This document shows, one piece after another, positions 45,165 through 54,730 of a stretch of DNA of 64,000 nt; position 1 is the first letter of the stretch; every line of letters starts with the position of its first letter. The notes under the pieces are model-generated. The model was given only the letters and a program-made list of their open reading frames with translations, did no database searches and was not told the DNA's origin. The DNA is taken from assembly GCA_020854105.1 (NCBI GenBank), contig JADZGB010000043.1:1-64000 (forward strand), read 5' to 3'. The position numbers were made by a program, and so were the translations under genes. The DNA comes from Burkholderiales bacterium (GTDB taxonomy: Bacteria > Pseudomonadota > Gammaproteobacteria > Burkholderiales > SHXO01).

Positions 45165-45638
45165 TCAGTTCTTGGTGCTGCTGTGCGGATGTGGCTGCGC
45201 GTGCTCGTGATGAAGCTGACGGTCGTGGTGGTCATGCATCTCCACCGGAACCAGGTTCAGTCGGCCGTGGCGTACCTGCGACTCGGCCATCAGCATGTTG
45301 GCGAAAGCCGTCACCTCGCGTGTGGCGCCGCGCAGCATCAGCGTTTCGAGGCAATCGCTGTGGTCGAGGTGCACGTGCATCGATGACAGCACCAGATGGT
45401 GATGCTCGTGCTGCAGGCTGGTCAGGCGCTCGGCCAGATCACGCGCGTGATGGTTGTAGACGTAGCTCAGGGCGGCGACGCAGTACGGCGCCTCGTTGCG
45501 CTGCAGGCGCTCGCTGCTCAGCAGATCGCGCAGGATGTCGCGCACCGCTTCCGAGCGGTTCTGGTAGCCCTTCTTGCGGATGAGTTCGTCGAACTCGTCC
45601 GCCAGGGTGCTGCTCAGGGAGATGGTGAATCGTTCCAT
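45165..45638 (-). CDS. nikR: nickel-responsive transcriptional regulator NikR
   Basis: MERFTISLSSTLADEFDELIRKKGYQNRSEAVRDILRD (RHH) plus ACT-like domain with VYNHHARDLAERLTSLQHEHHHLVLSSMHVHLDHSDCLETLMLRG. Confidence 0.93.
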   Translation of the reverse strand: MERFTISLSSTLADEFDELIRKKGYQNRSEAVRDILRDLLSSERLQRNEAPYCVAALSYVYNHHARDLAERLTSLQHEHHHLVLSSMHVHLDHSDCLETLMLRGATREVTAFANMLMAESQVRHGRLNLVPVEMHDHHDRQLHHEHAQPHPHSSTKN

Positions 45639-45821
45639 GTTCCGGATCACGTCCAAGGCGCCGATGGTAGCGCAAACGCGTGGCGCGCGAGAAATGCCGA
45701 CCGCCTGCTGCCGACCGCCTGGGCTTGCTAACCGCGATGCAGGAACGTAGTATCAGCGCGTAAGAAGAATTAATTTTTGATAAGAAGTGCCGTTGACAAG
45801 AAGACAAATGGGGGAGACGCC

Positions 45822-47912
45822 ATGATGCCTAGTCGCCTGATCGGGGCAGTCGCGTTACTCGTGCTGCCGCATCAGGAAGTGTTCGGCGCCGAGGTGGAAG
45901 CACCGGAAGTCGAGGTGATCGGACACTACGAGACCGGTATCGGCACCTCGGATGCCGCGAGTGAAGGCAGCGTCACCCACAAGCGCATCGAAACGCGTCC
46001 GCTGCTGCGACCGGGCGAGCTGGTCGAGCTGGTGCCGGGCATGATCGTCACCCAGCACAGCGGCGGCGGCAAGGCCAACCAGTACTTCCTGCGCGGCTAC
46101 AACCTGGACCACGGCACCGACTTCGCGCTCACCGTCGATGGCATGCCGGTGAACATGCCCACCCATGGCCATGGTCAAGGTTACGCTGACATCAACTTCC
46201 TGATTCCCGAATTGGTGTCGGGTGTGGACTTCAGGAAGGGGCCGTACTTCGCCTCCGAGGGCGATTTCTCCACGGCCGGAGCGGCCCACATCCATCTGTT
46301 CGAGGAGATGCCGCGCTCGCTCGGCATGCTTACTGCCGGCACCGACGGCTACGGACGCATCGTGGCCGCCGCTTCGCCCAAGGCCGGCGCCGGACGCCTT
46401 CTTCTGGGCTTCGAGGCGCTCACCTACGACGGGCCGTGGGTGAACGAGGAAGACCTGCGCAAGTTCAACGGGGTGCTGCGCTACAGCCAGGGCGATGCCG
46501 CGAACGGCTTCAACGTCACCCTCATGGGATACGACTCCGACTGGACTGCCACCGACCAGATCCCCGAGCGCGCGGTGGCGAGCGGGGAGATCGACCGGTT
46601 CGGCACGCTGGATCCGAGCGACGGCGGCGAGACCTCCCGCTTCAGCCTGTCGGGCAATGTGCGGCACGCACTGGGCAACGGCCAGGCGCAATTGGATGCG
46701 TACATCATCCGCTATGCGCTCGACCTGTGGTCGAACTTCACCTATGCACTGGATGATCCATTGGCGGGTGCACCCAACGGCGATCAGTTCAAGCAGGCCG
46801 ACCGGCGCACCGTGTATGGCCTGCATCCGCGCTATGCGTGGAGCGGGAAGCTCGGGAGTGCGGAGGCCACCAATACAGTGGGTGCACAGGTTCGCTACGA
46901 CGACATCCGGCGCGTGGGCCTGTACTCGACCACGGACCGGAACCTCCTGTCCACCACGCGCGAGGACGGCGTGAATCAGCTCAGCGGCGGCATCTACTTC
47001 GAGAACGCGACGCAATGGACGCCGTGGCTGCGCTCGATCGCCGGCCTGCGCGCCGACTGGTTCCGCTTCGACGTCGACAGCAGCATCGCCGCCAATTCCG
47101 GGAAGGAGTCGGACAGCATCGTCTCTCCCAAGCTCGGGCTGGTGTTCGGTCCATGGGCAAGGACCGAGTATTTCGTCAACGCCGGCTATGGCTTCCACAG
47201 CAACGACGCGCGCGGTACGACCATCGCGGTCGATCCCAAGACACTGGACCCTGCCGATCCAGTCGATCCGCTGGTGCGAACCAAGGGTGCGGAGTTCGGT
47301 GTGCGCACCCAGCTCGTACCGAAGCTGCAGAGTTCGCTGTCTCTATGGTATCTCGAGCAGGAGTCCGAGCTGCTGTTCGTGGGTGATGCCGGTACGACCG
47401 AGGCGAGCCGCCCGAGCAGGCGGGGAGGTGTCGAGTGGATCAACTACTACCGGCCGCTGCCCTGGCTGCTGGTGGACGCCGAACTGGCGGTGGCCCGCGC
47501 ACGGTTCCGCGATGACGATCCCGCCGGCAAGCGCATTCCAGGGGCGCTCGAGCGCATGGCGCAGATCGGTATCACCGTGGAGGACCTCGGCCGCTGGTTC
47601 GGCAGCGTGCAGATGCGCTACCTGGGATCGCGCCCGCTCATCGAGGACAACAGCGTGCGCTCGGATTCGACCACGATCACCAATGCGCGGGTGGGTTACA
47701 GGCTCACGAAGAGCCTGCGCCTCCAGCTCGACGTGCTGAATCTGTTCGGCTCGAAGGATCAGGACATCGCCTACTTCTACGCCTCGTGTCTGCCCAGCGA
47801 GCTGGGCAGCGCGCCATGCCCCGCAGCAGCGCCGCGTGACGGAGTGGAGGACGTGCATTTCCACCCGGTAGAACCGCGCCAGTTCCGGCTGACGCTGGTG
47901 GGGACGTTCTAA
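45822..47912 (+). CDS. TonB-dependent outer membrane receptor (putative nickel receptor)
   Basis: Signal peptide, plug MIVTQHSGGGKANQYFLRGYNLDHGTDFALTVDGMPVNMPTHGHGQGYADINFLIPEL, C-terminal ..RQFRLTLVGTF; divergent from nikR; SD GGGGGAGA. Confidence 0.88.
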   Translation: MMPSRLIGAVALLVLPHQEVFGAEVEAPEVEVIGHYETGIGTSDAASEGSVTHKRIETRPLLRPGELVELVPGMIVTQHSGGGKANQYFLRGYNLDHGTDFALTVDGMPVNMPTHGHGQGYADINFLIPELVSGVDFRKGPYFASEGDFSTAGAAHIHLFEEMPRSLGMLTAGTDGYGRIVAAASPKAGAGRLLLGFEALTYDGPWVNEEDLRKFNGVLRYSQGDAANGFNVTLMGYDSDWTATDQIPERAVASGEIDRFGTLDPSDGGETSRFSLSGNVRHALGNGQAQLDAYIIRYALDLWSNFTYALDDPLAGAPNGDQFKQADRRTVYGLHPRYAWSGKLGSAEATNTVGAQVRYDDIRRVGLYSTTDRNLLSTTREDGVNQLSGGIYFENATQWTPWLRSIAGLRADWFRFDVDSSIAANSGKESDSIVSPKLGLVFGPWARTEYFVNAGYGFHSNDARGTTIAVDPKTLDPADPVDPLVRTKGAEFGVRTQLVPKLQSSLSLWYLEQESELLFVGDAGTTEASRPSRRGGVEWINYYRPLPWLLVDAELAVARARFRDDDPAGKRIPGALERMAQIGITVEDLGRWFGSVQMRYLGSRPLIEDNSVRSDSTTITNARVGYRLTKSLRLQLDVLNLFGSKDQDIAYFYASCLPSELGSAPCPAAAPRDGVEDVHFHPVEPRQFRLTLVGTF

Positions 47913-48098
47913 GACTCCTCATTCCACCGTGATTCCGATGCAAGCCAAGATGGAAGTGTGGAGAAAGACCCATTCGTTGGCGCTGGGCCCCGGCCTCCGC
48001 CGGGGCGACGGGAAAGTGGGATTCGACGGTGGCCGATTACTCGGGTATCCAACGCAGCGTGCCCCAGCACTGCGGCCGTGCAGATGCGTGCGGGTGCC

Positions 48099-49244
48099 TC
48101 AGCGGTGCACGGCGGTGCGGATGCGTGCAAGTGCCTCGCGCAGGAGCGGGCGGGGGCAGGCGAAATTGAGCCTCAGGAAACCCGGTGCGCCGAATTGCGC
48201 GCCGTCATAGAGCCCGACACCGGCGGCTTCGAAATGCGCGACCGGATCGGGTAGCTCCAGCTCGCGCGCATCGATCCAGGCGAGATAGGTCGCCTCGACA
48301 TGCCATGTCTTCAGGCCGGGCAGGGCGGCGATGCCGGCTTCGACCAGATCGCGATTTCCCCGCAGGTACTCGACGAGGGCGCGCTGCCAGGACTGTCCCT
48401 CCCGATATGCGGCCAGCGTCGCGGTGTATCCGAGTCCGCCGACGTGGTGCACGATCCCGGCCATCGCACGCCGGATGCGCGTACGCATCGCCGCGTCCGA
48501 GGCGATGGCGAAGGCGCATCCGAGGGTGGGCAGATTGAACGTCTTGCTGGCCGACATCAGCGTGACGGTGCGGGCAGTGACATCGGCGTCGAGGCTGGCG
48601 AACGGGACGTGCGTCCGTCCGGGCTCGAGAAGCAATCCACAGTGGATCTCGTCCGAGGCGACCAGCAGGCCATGACGGTTCGCGAAGCCGGCGAGGCGTT
48701 CCAGTTCATCGCGCGTCCAGGCGCGGCCCGTCGGGTTGTGCGGATGGCACAGCAGCAGCAGTCTCGTGCGTGGCGTGACCGCCCGCTCGAGCGCGTCCCA
48801 GTCCCATTCCCAGCGTCGTCCGTCGGCAGACTGCACCAGATCGACCGTGCGCAGCAGGCGCTGCGCATTGCGGGGCGCGGACAGGAAGGGCGGATAGATC
48901 GGCAGTGCCGTCAGCACCTCTTCGTCCGCATCGGCCAGTGCACGTGATACGACATTGAGGCCGACCACCAGGCTGGGCAGCCAGACGATCCACTCCGGAT
49001 CCGCGGTCCAGCCGTAATCGCGCACCAGTGCCTCGCACACGGCAGGAGCGAGTTCCGCTGGCGGGTCCGTGTAGCCGAAGATGCCGTGCTCCACGCGCCT
49101 GCGCAGGGCATCCACGATCGCGGGCGCGCAACGGAAATCCATGTCGGCCACCCACATCGGGATCACGTCGCGGCCGGCATGGCGGTTCCACTTCGTGCTG
49201 CTGGTGGGGCGGCGGTCCGGGAAGGTGTCGAAGTCGAAGTTCAC
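48099..49244 (-). CDS. patB: MalY/PatB family PLP-dependent aminotransferase / cystathionine beta-lyase
   Basis: TSSTKWNRHAGRDVIPMWVADMDFRCAPAIVDALRRRVEHGIFGYT, LLLLCHPHNPTGRAWTRDEL, SASKTFNLPTLGCAFAI. Confidence 0.9.
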   Translation of the reverse strand: MNFDFDTFPDRRPTSSTKWNRHAGRDVIPMWVADMDFRCAPAIVDALRRRVEHGIFGYTDPPAELAPAVCEALVRDYGWTADPEWIVWLPSLVVGLNVVSRALADADEEVLTALPIYPPFLSAPRNAQRLLRTVDLVQSADGRRWEWDWDALERAVTPRTRLLLLCHPHNPTGRAWTRDELERLAGFANRHGLLVASDEIHCGLLLEPGRTHVPFASLDADVTARTVTLMSASKTFNLPTLGCAFAIASDAAMRTRIRRAMAGIVHHVGGLGYTATLAAYREGQSWQRALVEYLRGNRDLVEAGIAALPGLKTWHVEATYLAWIDARELELPDPVAHFEAAGVGLYDGAQFGAPGFLRLNFACPRPLLREALARIRTAVHR

Positions 49245-49320
49245 GCGATGGCCGCAACAGTGGGGATGGAGCCAGTGTAGCGAGTTTCGCGTGTATTCCC
49301 TGCTTCCCCGAGGCTAGAAG

Positions 49321-49345
49321 AAACGGGCACCGAAGGTGCCCGTTT
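49321..49345. terminator. bidirectional-type rho-independent terminator
   Basis: Perfect stem AAACGGGCACC-gaa-GGTGCCCGTTT. Confidence 0.75.
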
Positions 49346-49465
49346 CACGGTGCGGCAGGCGTGCGGTGCCGGTCAGGCCCTGCGGCGGCGGCGCATGATG
49401 CTCGCTGTAAAGACAGTCGACATGGATTCGTCAAAGACCCGTGTCATGTCGCATCCCGCATGACA

Positions 49466-52400
49466 TCAGTGAAAGTCGCGCGAGCGCGCCTGCAGGCTGC
49501 CCAGCAGATGGGACAGATCGACCAGGCGCCCGGCGATCAGGTGTACGACCTCGCCGTCGCGCTCCAGCACGCCGTGCACGGCCATCAGGCGCGCACCGAG
49601 CAGCACGCGCCGCTGCGCCTCCGCCACCGCGCGCCACACCACCACGTTGACCATGCCGCTTTCATCCTCGAGCGTGAGGAAGATCACGCCGCTCGCGGTG
49701 TCCGGGCGCTGGCGCCCGATCACCAGTCCGGCGGCACGCACCAGCCGTCCGTGCGGCTGCGCACGCAGTTGCGCCGCGGTGAGAGCACGCGCACGCTGCA
49801 GGCGCGGGCGCAGCAGCGTGAGCGGATGGCGTCCCAGCGTCAGGCCGAGGCTGGCGTAGTCGGCTGCGATGTCCTCTCCTTCGCCAGGCGCCTGCAGCGC
49901 AGGCGTGCGATCGGCGATCGGCGCGTGGGCCAGCAGCGGCGGACGCGCCTCGATGCCGGCGATGCGCCACAGCGCGCACCGGCGGTGTCCCTCCACGCCG
50001 TTCAGCGTGCCGGCCGCGGCGAGCGCCTGGGTGTCGCGGCGGGTGAGCCGCGCCGCCAGTGCGAGCGCTTCGAAGTCGTGTGCGCCGGATGCACTCCAGT
50101 CCAGCGCACGGCGTGCGGCGACCAGGCGTGAAGCGGCATCCTGCGACAGGCCCTTGACCATGCGCAGGCCCAGGCGCAGCGCCGGTGCAGTCTGGCCGTC
50201 ACAGGCCTCCAGCACGCAATCCCACCCGCTCACGCGCACGTCCGGCGGCAGCACGCGCACCCCGTGGCGCTGCGCGTCCTGCACCAGTTGCGCGGGCGCG
50301 CAGAAGCCCATCGGCTGGCTGTTGAGCAGCGCGCAGGTGAAGGCTGCCGGTTCGTGGCACTTGAGCCAGCACGACACGTACACCAGCAGCGCGAAGCTGG
50401 CCGAGTGCGACTCCGGAAAGCCATACTCGCCGAAGCCGAGGATCTGCTGGTAGATCTGCTGCGCGAACTGCTCCGGATAGCCGCGCGCGCGCATGCCATC
50501 CTTCAACCGCTGCTCGAACGGTTCCAGCCCGCCGCGCCGCTTCCACGCCGCCATCGCCCGGCGCAGCTTGTCCGCCTCGTCCGGCGTGAAGCCGGCGGCG
50601 ACCACGGCCAGCTGCATCACCTGCTCCTGGAAGATCGGCACGCCCAGCGTGCGTTCGAGCACGCCGCGCACGTCCTCGGACGGGTAGGTGACCGGCTCCA
50701 GCCCCCGGCGCCGGCGCAGGTAGGGATGGATCATGCCGCCCTGGATCGGCCCCGGGCGCACGATGGCGACCTCGATGACGAGGTCGTAGAAGCACGCCGG
50801 TCGCATGCGCGGCAGCATCGCCTGCTGCGCGCGCGATTCGATCTGGAACACGCCCACCGTGTCGGCGCGGCCGATCATCTCGTACACCGCCGGATCCTCG
50901 GCCGGCACGTCGGCGATGGCGACAGGCCGGCCGTGCCATGCGCTCATCAGATCGAGTGCCCGGCGGATGGCGGTCAACATGCCCAGCGCCAGCACGTCCA
51001 CCTTGAGCAGGCCGAGTGCGTCGATGTCATCCTTGTCCCACTGAATGATGGAACGCTCCGGCATCGCCGCGTTCTCGATCGGCACCAGGCGCGAGAGCGG
51101 GCCGCGCGCGATGACGAAGCCGCCCACGTGCTGCGACAGGTGACGCGGGAAGTCGACGACAGCGTGCACTAGTTCCAGCAGCCGGCGGATCGCCGGGCTG
51201 TCCGGATCGAAGCCGCACTCGCGCAGGCGCTCGGGGCGCACCTGGCGCACGTCACCCCAGGCGAGGTTCTTCGCCAGGCGATCGACCTGGGCGAGATCGA
51301 AGCCGAGCGCCTTGCCGAGGTCGCGCACCGCGCTCCTGGTCCGATAGCGGATGACGGTGGCGGTGAGTGCGGCGCGCGTGCGACCGTACTTGCGATAGAT
51401 GTGCTGGATCACCTCCTCACGCCGCTCGTGCTCGAAATCGACGTCGATGTCCGGCGGCTCGTTGCGCTCCTTCGAGATGAAGCGCTCGAACAGCATCTCC
51501 ATGCGCGCGGGATCGACCTCGGTGATGCCCAGGCAGTAGCACACGGCGGAATTGGCGGCCGAGCCGCGTCCCTGGCACAGGATGCCCTGCTCGCGGGCGA
51601 AGCGGACGATGTCGTGCACGGTGAGGAAGTAGGCCTCGTAGCGCAGCTGCGCGATCAGCCGCAGCTCGTGCTCGACCATGCGCCGCGCCTTGGCCAGATC
51701 GAAGGGCTGGCGGCCGGTGAAGTGGCCGCCCCAGCCGGCGCGCTTCTGCGCGGCGGCACCGGGCGAGGGCACAGCATCCGGTGCGAGCGGCGCGCCGAAG
51801 CGCCACGCGAATCCAGACTCGGTCAGTTCGCGCAGCCACTGCGCGGGCGTACGCCCCGGCGGGACGATCTCCTCCGGGTATTCGTAGCACAGTTCGTCGA
51901 GCGAGAAGCGGCAGCGCTGCGCGACGTTGATGGTCTCGAACAGCAGTTCCGGCGGATACAGGCGGGCGAGCCGCTCGCGGCTGCGCAGGTGGCGCTCGCC
52001 GTTGGAAAACAGCGCCTGGCCGCACTGCGACAGCGACCGCCCCACGCGCACGGCAGTGAGCGCGTCCTGCAGCGCACGCCGCCCGCGCACGTGCATGTGC
52101 ACGTCGCCGGCGGCCACCAGCGGCACGCCGCCCTCGCGCGCGAGCTTCTCCAGTTGCGCCAGTCGCAGTGCGTCGTTCCCGTCCAGGAGCAGTTCGACGG
52201 TGACCCAGCAGCGCCCCGGAAAGCGCGTGCGCAGCCAGGCGATGTCCGCTTCCGGCTGCTCGCCCGGCAGCAGCAGCGCCAGGCAGCCGGGCAGGCCGTC
52301 GTCGAGGTCCGCGCGCGTGCAGCGGTACTCCCCCTTGTCGGCGCGGCGCCGGGCGCGGGTGATCAGGTCGGAGAGATTGCCGTAGCCGTCGCGATCGGTC

Positions 52401-52642
52401 GCCAGCAGCACCAGCCGCAAGCCGTTATCGAACCGCAGTTGCGTCCCGACGATGAGCGGCAGGCCGGCGTCCTTCGCCGCGACGTGGGCGCGCACCACGC
52501 CCGCCAGCGAGCACTCGTCGGTGATCGCCAGGGCCGAGTAGCCCAGCCGCACCGCGCGCTCCACCAGCTCCTCCGGATGCGAGGCCCCGCGCAGGAAGCT
52601 GAAGTTGCTGAGGCAGTGCAGTTCGGCGTAGGAGGGGGACAT
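49466..52642 (-). CDS. dnaE2: error-prone DNA polymerase DnaE2 (ImuC)
   Basis: YAELHCLSNFSFLRGASHPEELVERAVRLGYSALAITDE; RGSAANSAVCYCLGITEVDP; PDIDVDFEHERREEVIQHIYRKYGR. Confidence 0.95.
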   Translation of the reverse strand: MSPSYAELHCLSNFSFLRGASHPEELVERAVRLGYSALAITDECSLAGVVRAHVAAKDAGLPLIVGTQLRFDNGLRLVLLATDRDGYGNLSDLITRARRRADKGEYRCTRADLDDGLPGCLALLLPGEQPEADIAWLRTRFPGRCWVTVELLLDGNDALRLAQLEKLAREGGVPLVAAGDVHMHVRGRRALQDALTAVRVGRSLSQCGQALFSNGERHLRSRERLARLYPPELLFETINVAQRCRFSLDELCYEYPEEIVPPGRTPAQWLRELTESGFAWRFGAPLAPDAVPSPGAAAQKRAGWGGHFTGRQPFDLAKARRMVEHELRLIAQLRYEAYFLTVHDIVRFAREQGILCQGRGSAANSAVCYCLGITEVDPARMEMLFERFISKERNEPPDIDVDFEHERREEVIQHIYRKYGRTRAALTATVIRYRTRSAVRDLGKALGFDLAQVDRLAKNLAWGDVRQVRPERLRECGFDPDSPAIRRLLELVHAVVDFPRHLSQHVGGFVIARGPLSRLVPIENAAMPERSIIQWDKDDIDALGLLKVDVLALGMLTAIRRALDLMSAWHGRPVAIADVPAEDPAVYEMIGRADTVGVFQIESRAQQAMLPRMRPACFYDLVIEVAIVRPGPIQGGMIHPYLRRRRGLEPVTYPSEDVRGVLERTLGVPIFQEQVMQLAVVAAGFTPDEADKLRRAMAAWKRRGGLEPFEQRLKDGMRARGYPEQFAQQIYQQILGFGEYGFPESHSASFALLVYVSCWLKCHEPAAFTCALLNSQPMGFCAPAQLVQDAQRHGVRVLPPDVRVSGWDCVLEACDGQTAPALRLGLRMVKGLSQDAASRLVAARRALDWSASGAHDFEALALAARLTRRDTQALAAAGTLNGVEGHRRCALWRIAGIEARPPLLAHAPIADRTPALQAPGEGEDIAADYASLGLTLGRHPLTLLRPRLQRARALTAAQLRAQPHGRLVRAAGLVIGRQRPDTASGVIFLTLEDESGMVNVVVWRAVAEAQRRVLLGARLMAVHGVLERDGEVVHLIAGRLVDLSHLLGSLQARSRDFH

Positions 52643-52654
52643 GGCGAATCCGCT

Positions 52655-52674
52655 GACTGGTAAAATATACAGCA
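52655..52674 (-). promoter_or_regulatory. candidate LexA (SOS) box upstream of dnaE2
   Basis: A-CTGG-taaaatat-ACAG-C, one mismatch from CTGT-N8-ACAG; ~15 bp upstream of dnaE2 start. Confidence 0.55.
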
Positions 52675-53017
52675 AGCGGATCCGCGTCGTCGCCCTGGCG
52701 AATACCGAGATCCACGTATACCACCAGAGGGGAGTTCCACGGCTGGATTTTGGCTGTCGCCCAAATGACGGTTGTCAGCACCCAACAGGCTTCACGCAGC
52801 CCGGAATTCTACAAGCCCAAATGTCGTGCCGACATCGAACATCTGCGTCTGTAGCGCTCTTTAAGACCCGGTGCCGAACGCGACCCTGCAATCCAGAACA
52901 ACGAGGTTCGACCGCAACAGAAACCGGATAAGCATCGCTTAAGGCGGCGGGTTCAGGCTGTCCCCATCGACGCTGCAGCAAGACGCAGCGTTCCATCCAC
53001 TGTTGCAGGAGGATTAC

Positions 53018-53419
53018 ATGAACGTCCGCATCATCGCCGCTGCCGCACTCGCCGCCGCCTGCCTCCCCGTGTTCGCCGAGACATCCGCGAACTCCGACTC
53101 GGTCAGCGCCAGTTTTGCGCGCATGCTCGAGCATCGACCCCATGCTGGACAGACCGGCGTCGGCAACTCGGTCGACGAGCGCGATCCGCTCGAAGCACTG
53201 GTTTACGCCGCGCTCCGGGGAGAGCATCCGGCTCCGGCTGTCGCTGCCGATCCCTACGCCGTCCAGATCGCCGCGAGCTTCGAGCGCATGCTCGCTGATC
53301 AACCGTACACGGGCCCGTTAATGCTCGGCTACCTCCCAGGCGGAATCGATCCGCTGGAAGCGGCGATCCGAACGCTGCTACTCGAACCAGGCAAGGCGAT
53401 GCTCGCCGGGTGGCGCTGA
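53018..53419 (+). CDS. small secreted protein with two ~55-aa internal repeats
   Basis: AGGAGGATTAC SD; signal peptide; ASFARMLEHRPHAGQTGVG...DPLEALVYAAL and ASFERMLADQPYTGPLMLG...DPLEAAIRTLL. Confidence 0.7.
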   Translation: MNVRIIAAAALAAACLPVFAETSANSDSVSASFARMLEHRPHAGQTGVGNSVDERDPLEALVYAALRGEHPAPAVAADPYAVQIAASFERMLADQPYTGPLMLGYLPGGIDPLEAAIRTLLLEPGKAMLAGWR

Positions 53420-53739
53420 GATCGTTCAGGGAGTTACGCACGCGTTGATCGAGATGTACGGGCCGACGCCTGAGAGCATCGCCCTGCTACCTGATGCGTT
53501 CGGCGCCAGCCCGCTCCGTGCTCCAAAGAAGTACCGCGAGCGCGAGGCCTGGGACGCGGAGGGCTGGTACCGCAATATCGTGGCCGACTCGTTCGCTTGA
53601 GCGCACAGTACAGACGCATTCGCGTCAGGCGCGCTCGTGTCTGGTGAATCAGGTTCTCCCCGTGTGTGAAGCTTGCGAGGATCACGCCGGCGATGAGCAG
53701 AAAACCGGCGCGAGAGTCAGGTTGGCGAACACCTCGTGG

Positions 53740-53965
53740 GCTTCCACCAAAGGCTTCGCTGCGGCCGATTCCGGCGGGTTCGCGACAACGTTGTTTACGC
53801 GCGGCACGGAGAAGGTGCTGGCGATCCGCGGGGTCGAGTTCGAAGATGGATTTCTTCCGGGATCTCGTCGGCGCCTCGCTGGGCCAGATCGGCATTCTCG
53901 GCATGGCGCTCACGCAGACCGTCTGCACTCCGGCAATCGTGCCGTATTCGCTCGGTGGGGTGTGA
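53740..53965 (+). pseudogene. degraded gene fragment (possible lipase/RTX-type protein), frame-shifted
   Basis: GGFATTLFTRGTEKVLAIRGVEFEDG in one frame continues as FFRDLVGASLGQIGILGMALTQTV in another; no valid start/stop context. Confidence 0.4.
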
Positions 53966-54032
53966 TCCCGGAACCAGGTAGGTCTTGCAACGGTCTGTGT
54001 GAATGTGTAGATTGATGTGTAAGGAGCTACGC

Positions 54033-54230
54033 ATGGCCACTAATTTGTCTATCGACCCTGAGCTTATCGACCGCGCGCTCGAAGTAAGCGGTGAGCGCAC
54101 GAAGAAAGCTGCAGTGACGCTTGCGCTGCAGGAATTCATTGCGCGACGATCACAGGGACGCCTGCTCGAGCTGATGGGAAAGCTCGAATGGGATGAGTCG
54201 TTCGACTACAAGGTCGAACGCTCGCGGTGA
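54033..54230 (+). CDS. vapB: type II TA antitoxin, VapB family
   Basis: MATNLSIDPELIDRALEVSGERTKKAAVTLALQEFIARRSQGRLLELMGKLEWDESFDYK; overlaps PIN gene by 4 bp. Confidence 0.85.
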   Translation: MATNLSIDPELIDRALEVSGERTKKAAVTLALQEFIARRSQGRLLELMGKLEWDESFDYKVERSR

Positions 54231-54631
54231 CGCTGCTGATCGATACGAGCGTCTGGTCGCTCGCGTTGCGGCGGGATACCGTCTCGGATGTCCCTGAAGT
54301 TTCCACATTGCAGCACGCCTTGTCTGGTGGTGATGTGGTCATCACCACCGGTCTCATCTTGCAGGAATTGCTGCAGGGGTTCGTCGGCGCCCGTGCCCAT
54401 GAGCAGATCGTAGATCACTTTGCTGCACTGCCGATGCTCAGTCCGTCGCGACAGGACCACATCGAAGCCGCAGAACTCAGAAATCGATGTCGTCGTGCAG
54501 GGGTGCAGGTGGGCACCATCGATGCATTGATTGCTCAGCTGTGCGTTCGACATCAACTCACGTTGCTGACCACCGACCGCGACTTCGACTACGTCGCCAG
54601 GCACTGCGCTTTGAAGCTTTGGCGCGCGTAG
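54227..54631 (+). CDS. vapC: PIN domain toxin, VapC family (GTG start)
   Basis: LLIDTSVWSLALRRD, QELLQGF, GTIDALIAQLCVRHQLTLLTTDRDFDYVA. Confidence 0.9.
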   Translation: MTLLIDTSVWSLALRRDTVSDVPEVSTLQHALSGGDVVITTGLILQELLQGFVGARAHEQIVDHFAALPMLSPSRQDHIEAAELRNRCRRAGVQVGTIDALIAQLCVRHQLTLLTTDRDFDYVARHCALKLWRA

Positions 54632-54730
54632 CGCGGCGGTGACTTCGTCAGGGATCTTCTCGGCGAGGCCCTCCGCCGGATCGGCAGCCCGTGAGCGCAC
54701 CAGCCTTCCGCTGACACGACGCCGACGCGA

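Noticed and set aside
52676-54730. Insertion sequence or transposon between imuB and dnaE2
   Set aside because: No transposase, no terminal inverted repeats and no obvious target duplication could be seen; described as an island of unknown origin.
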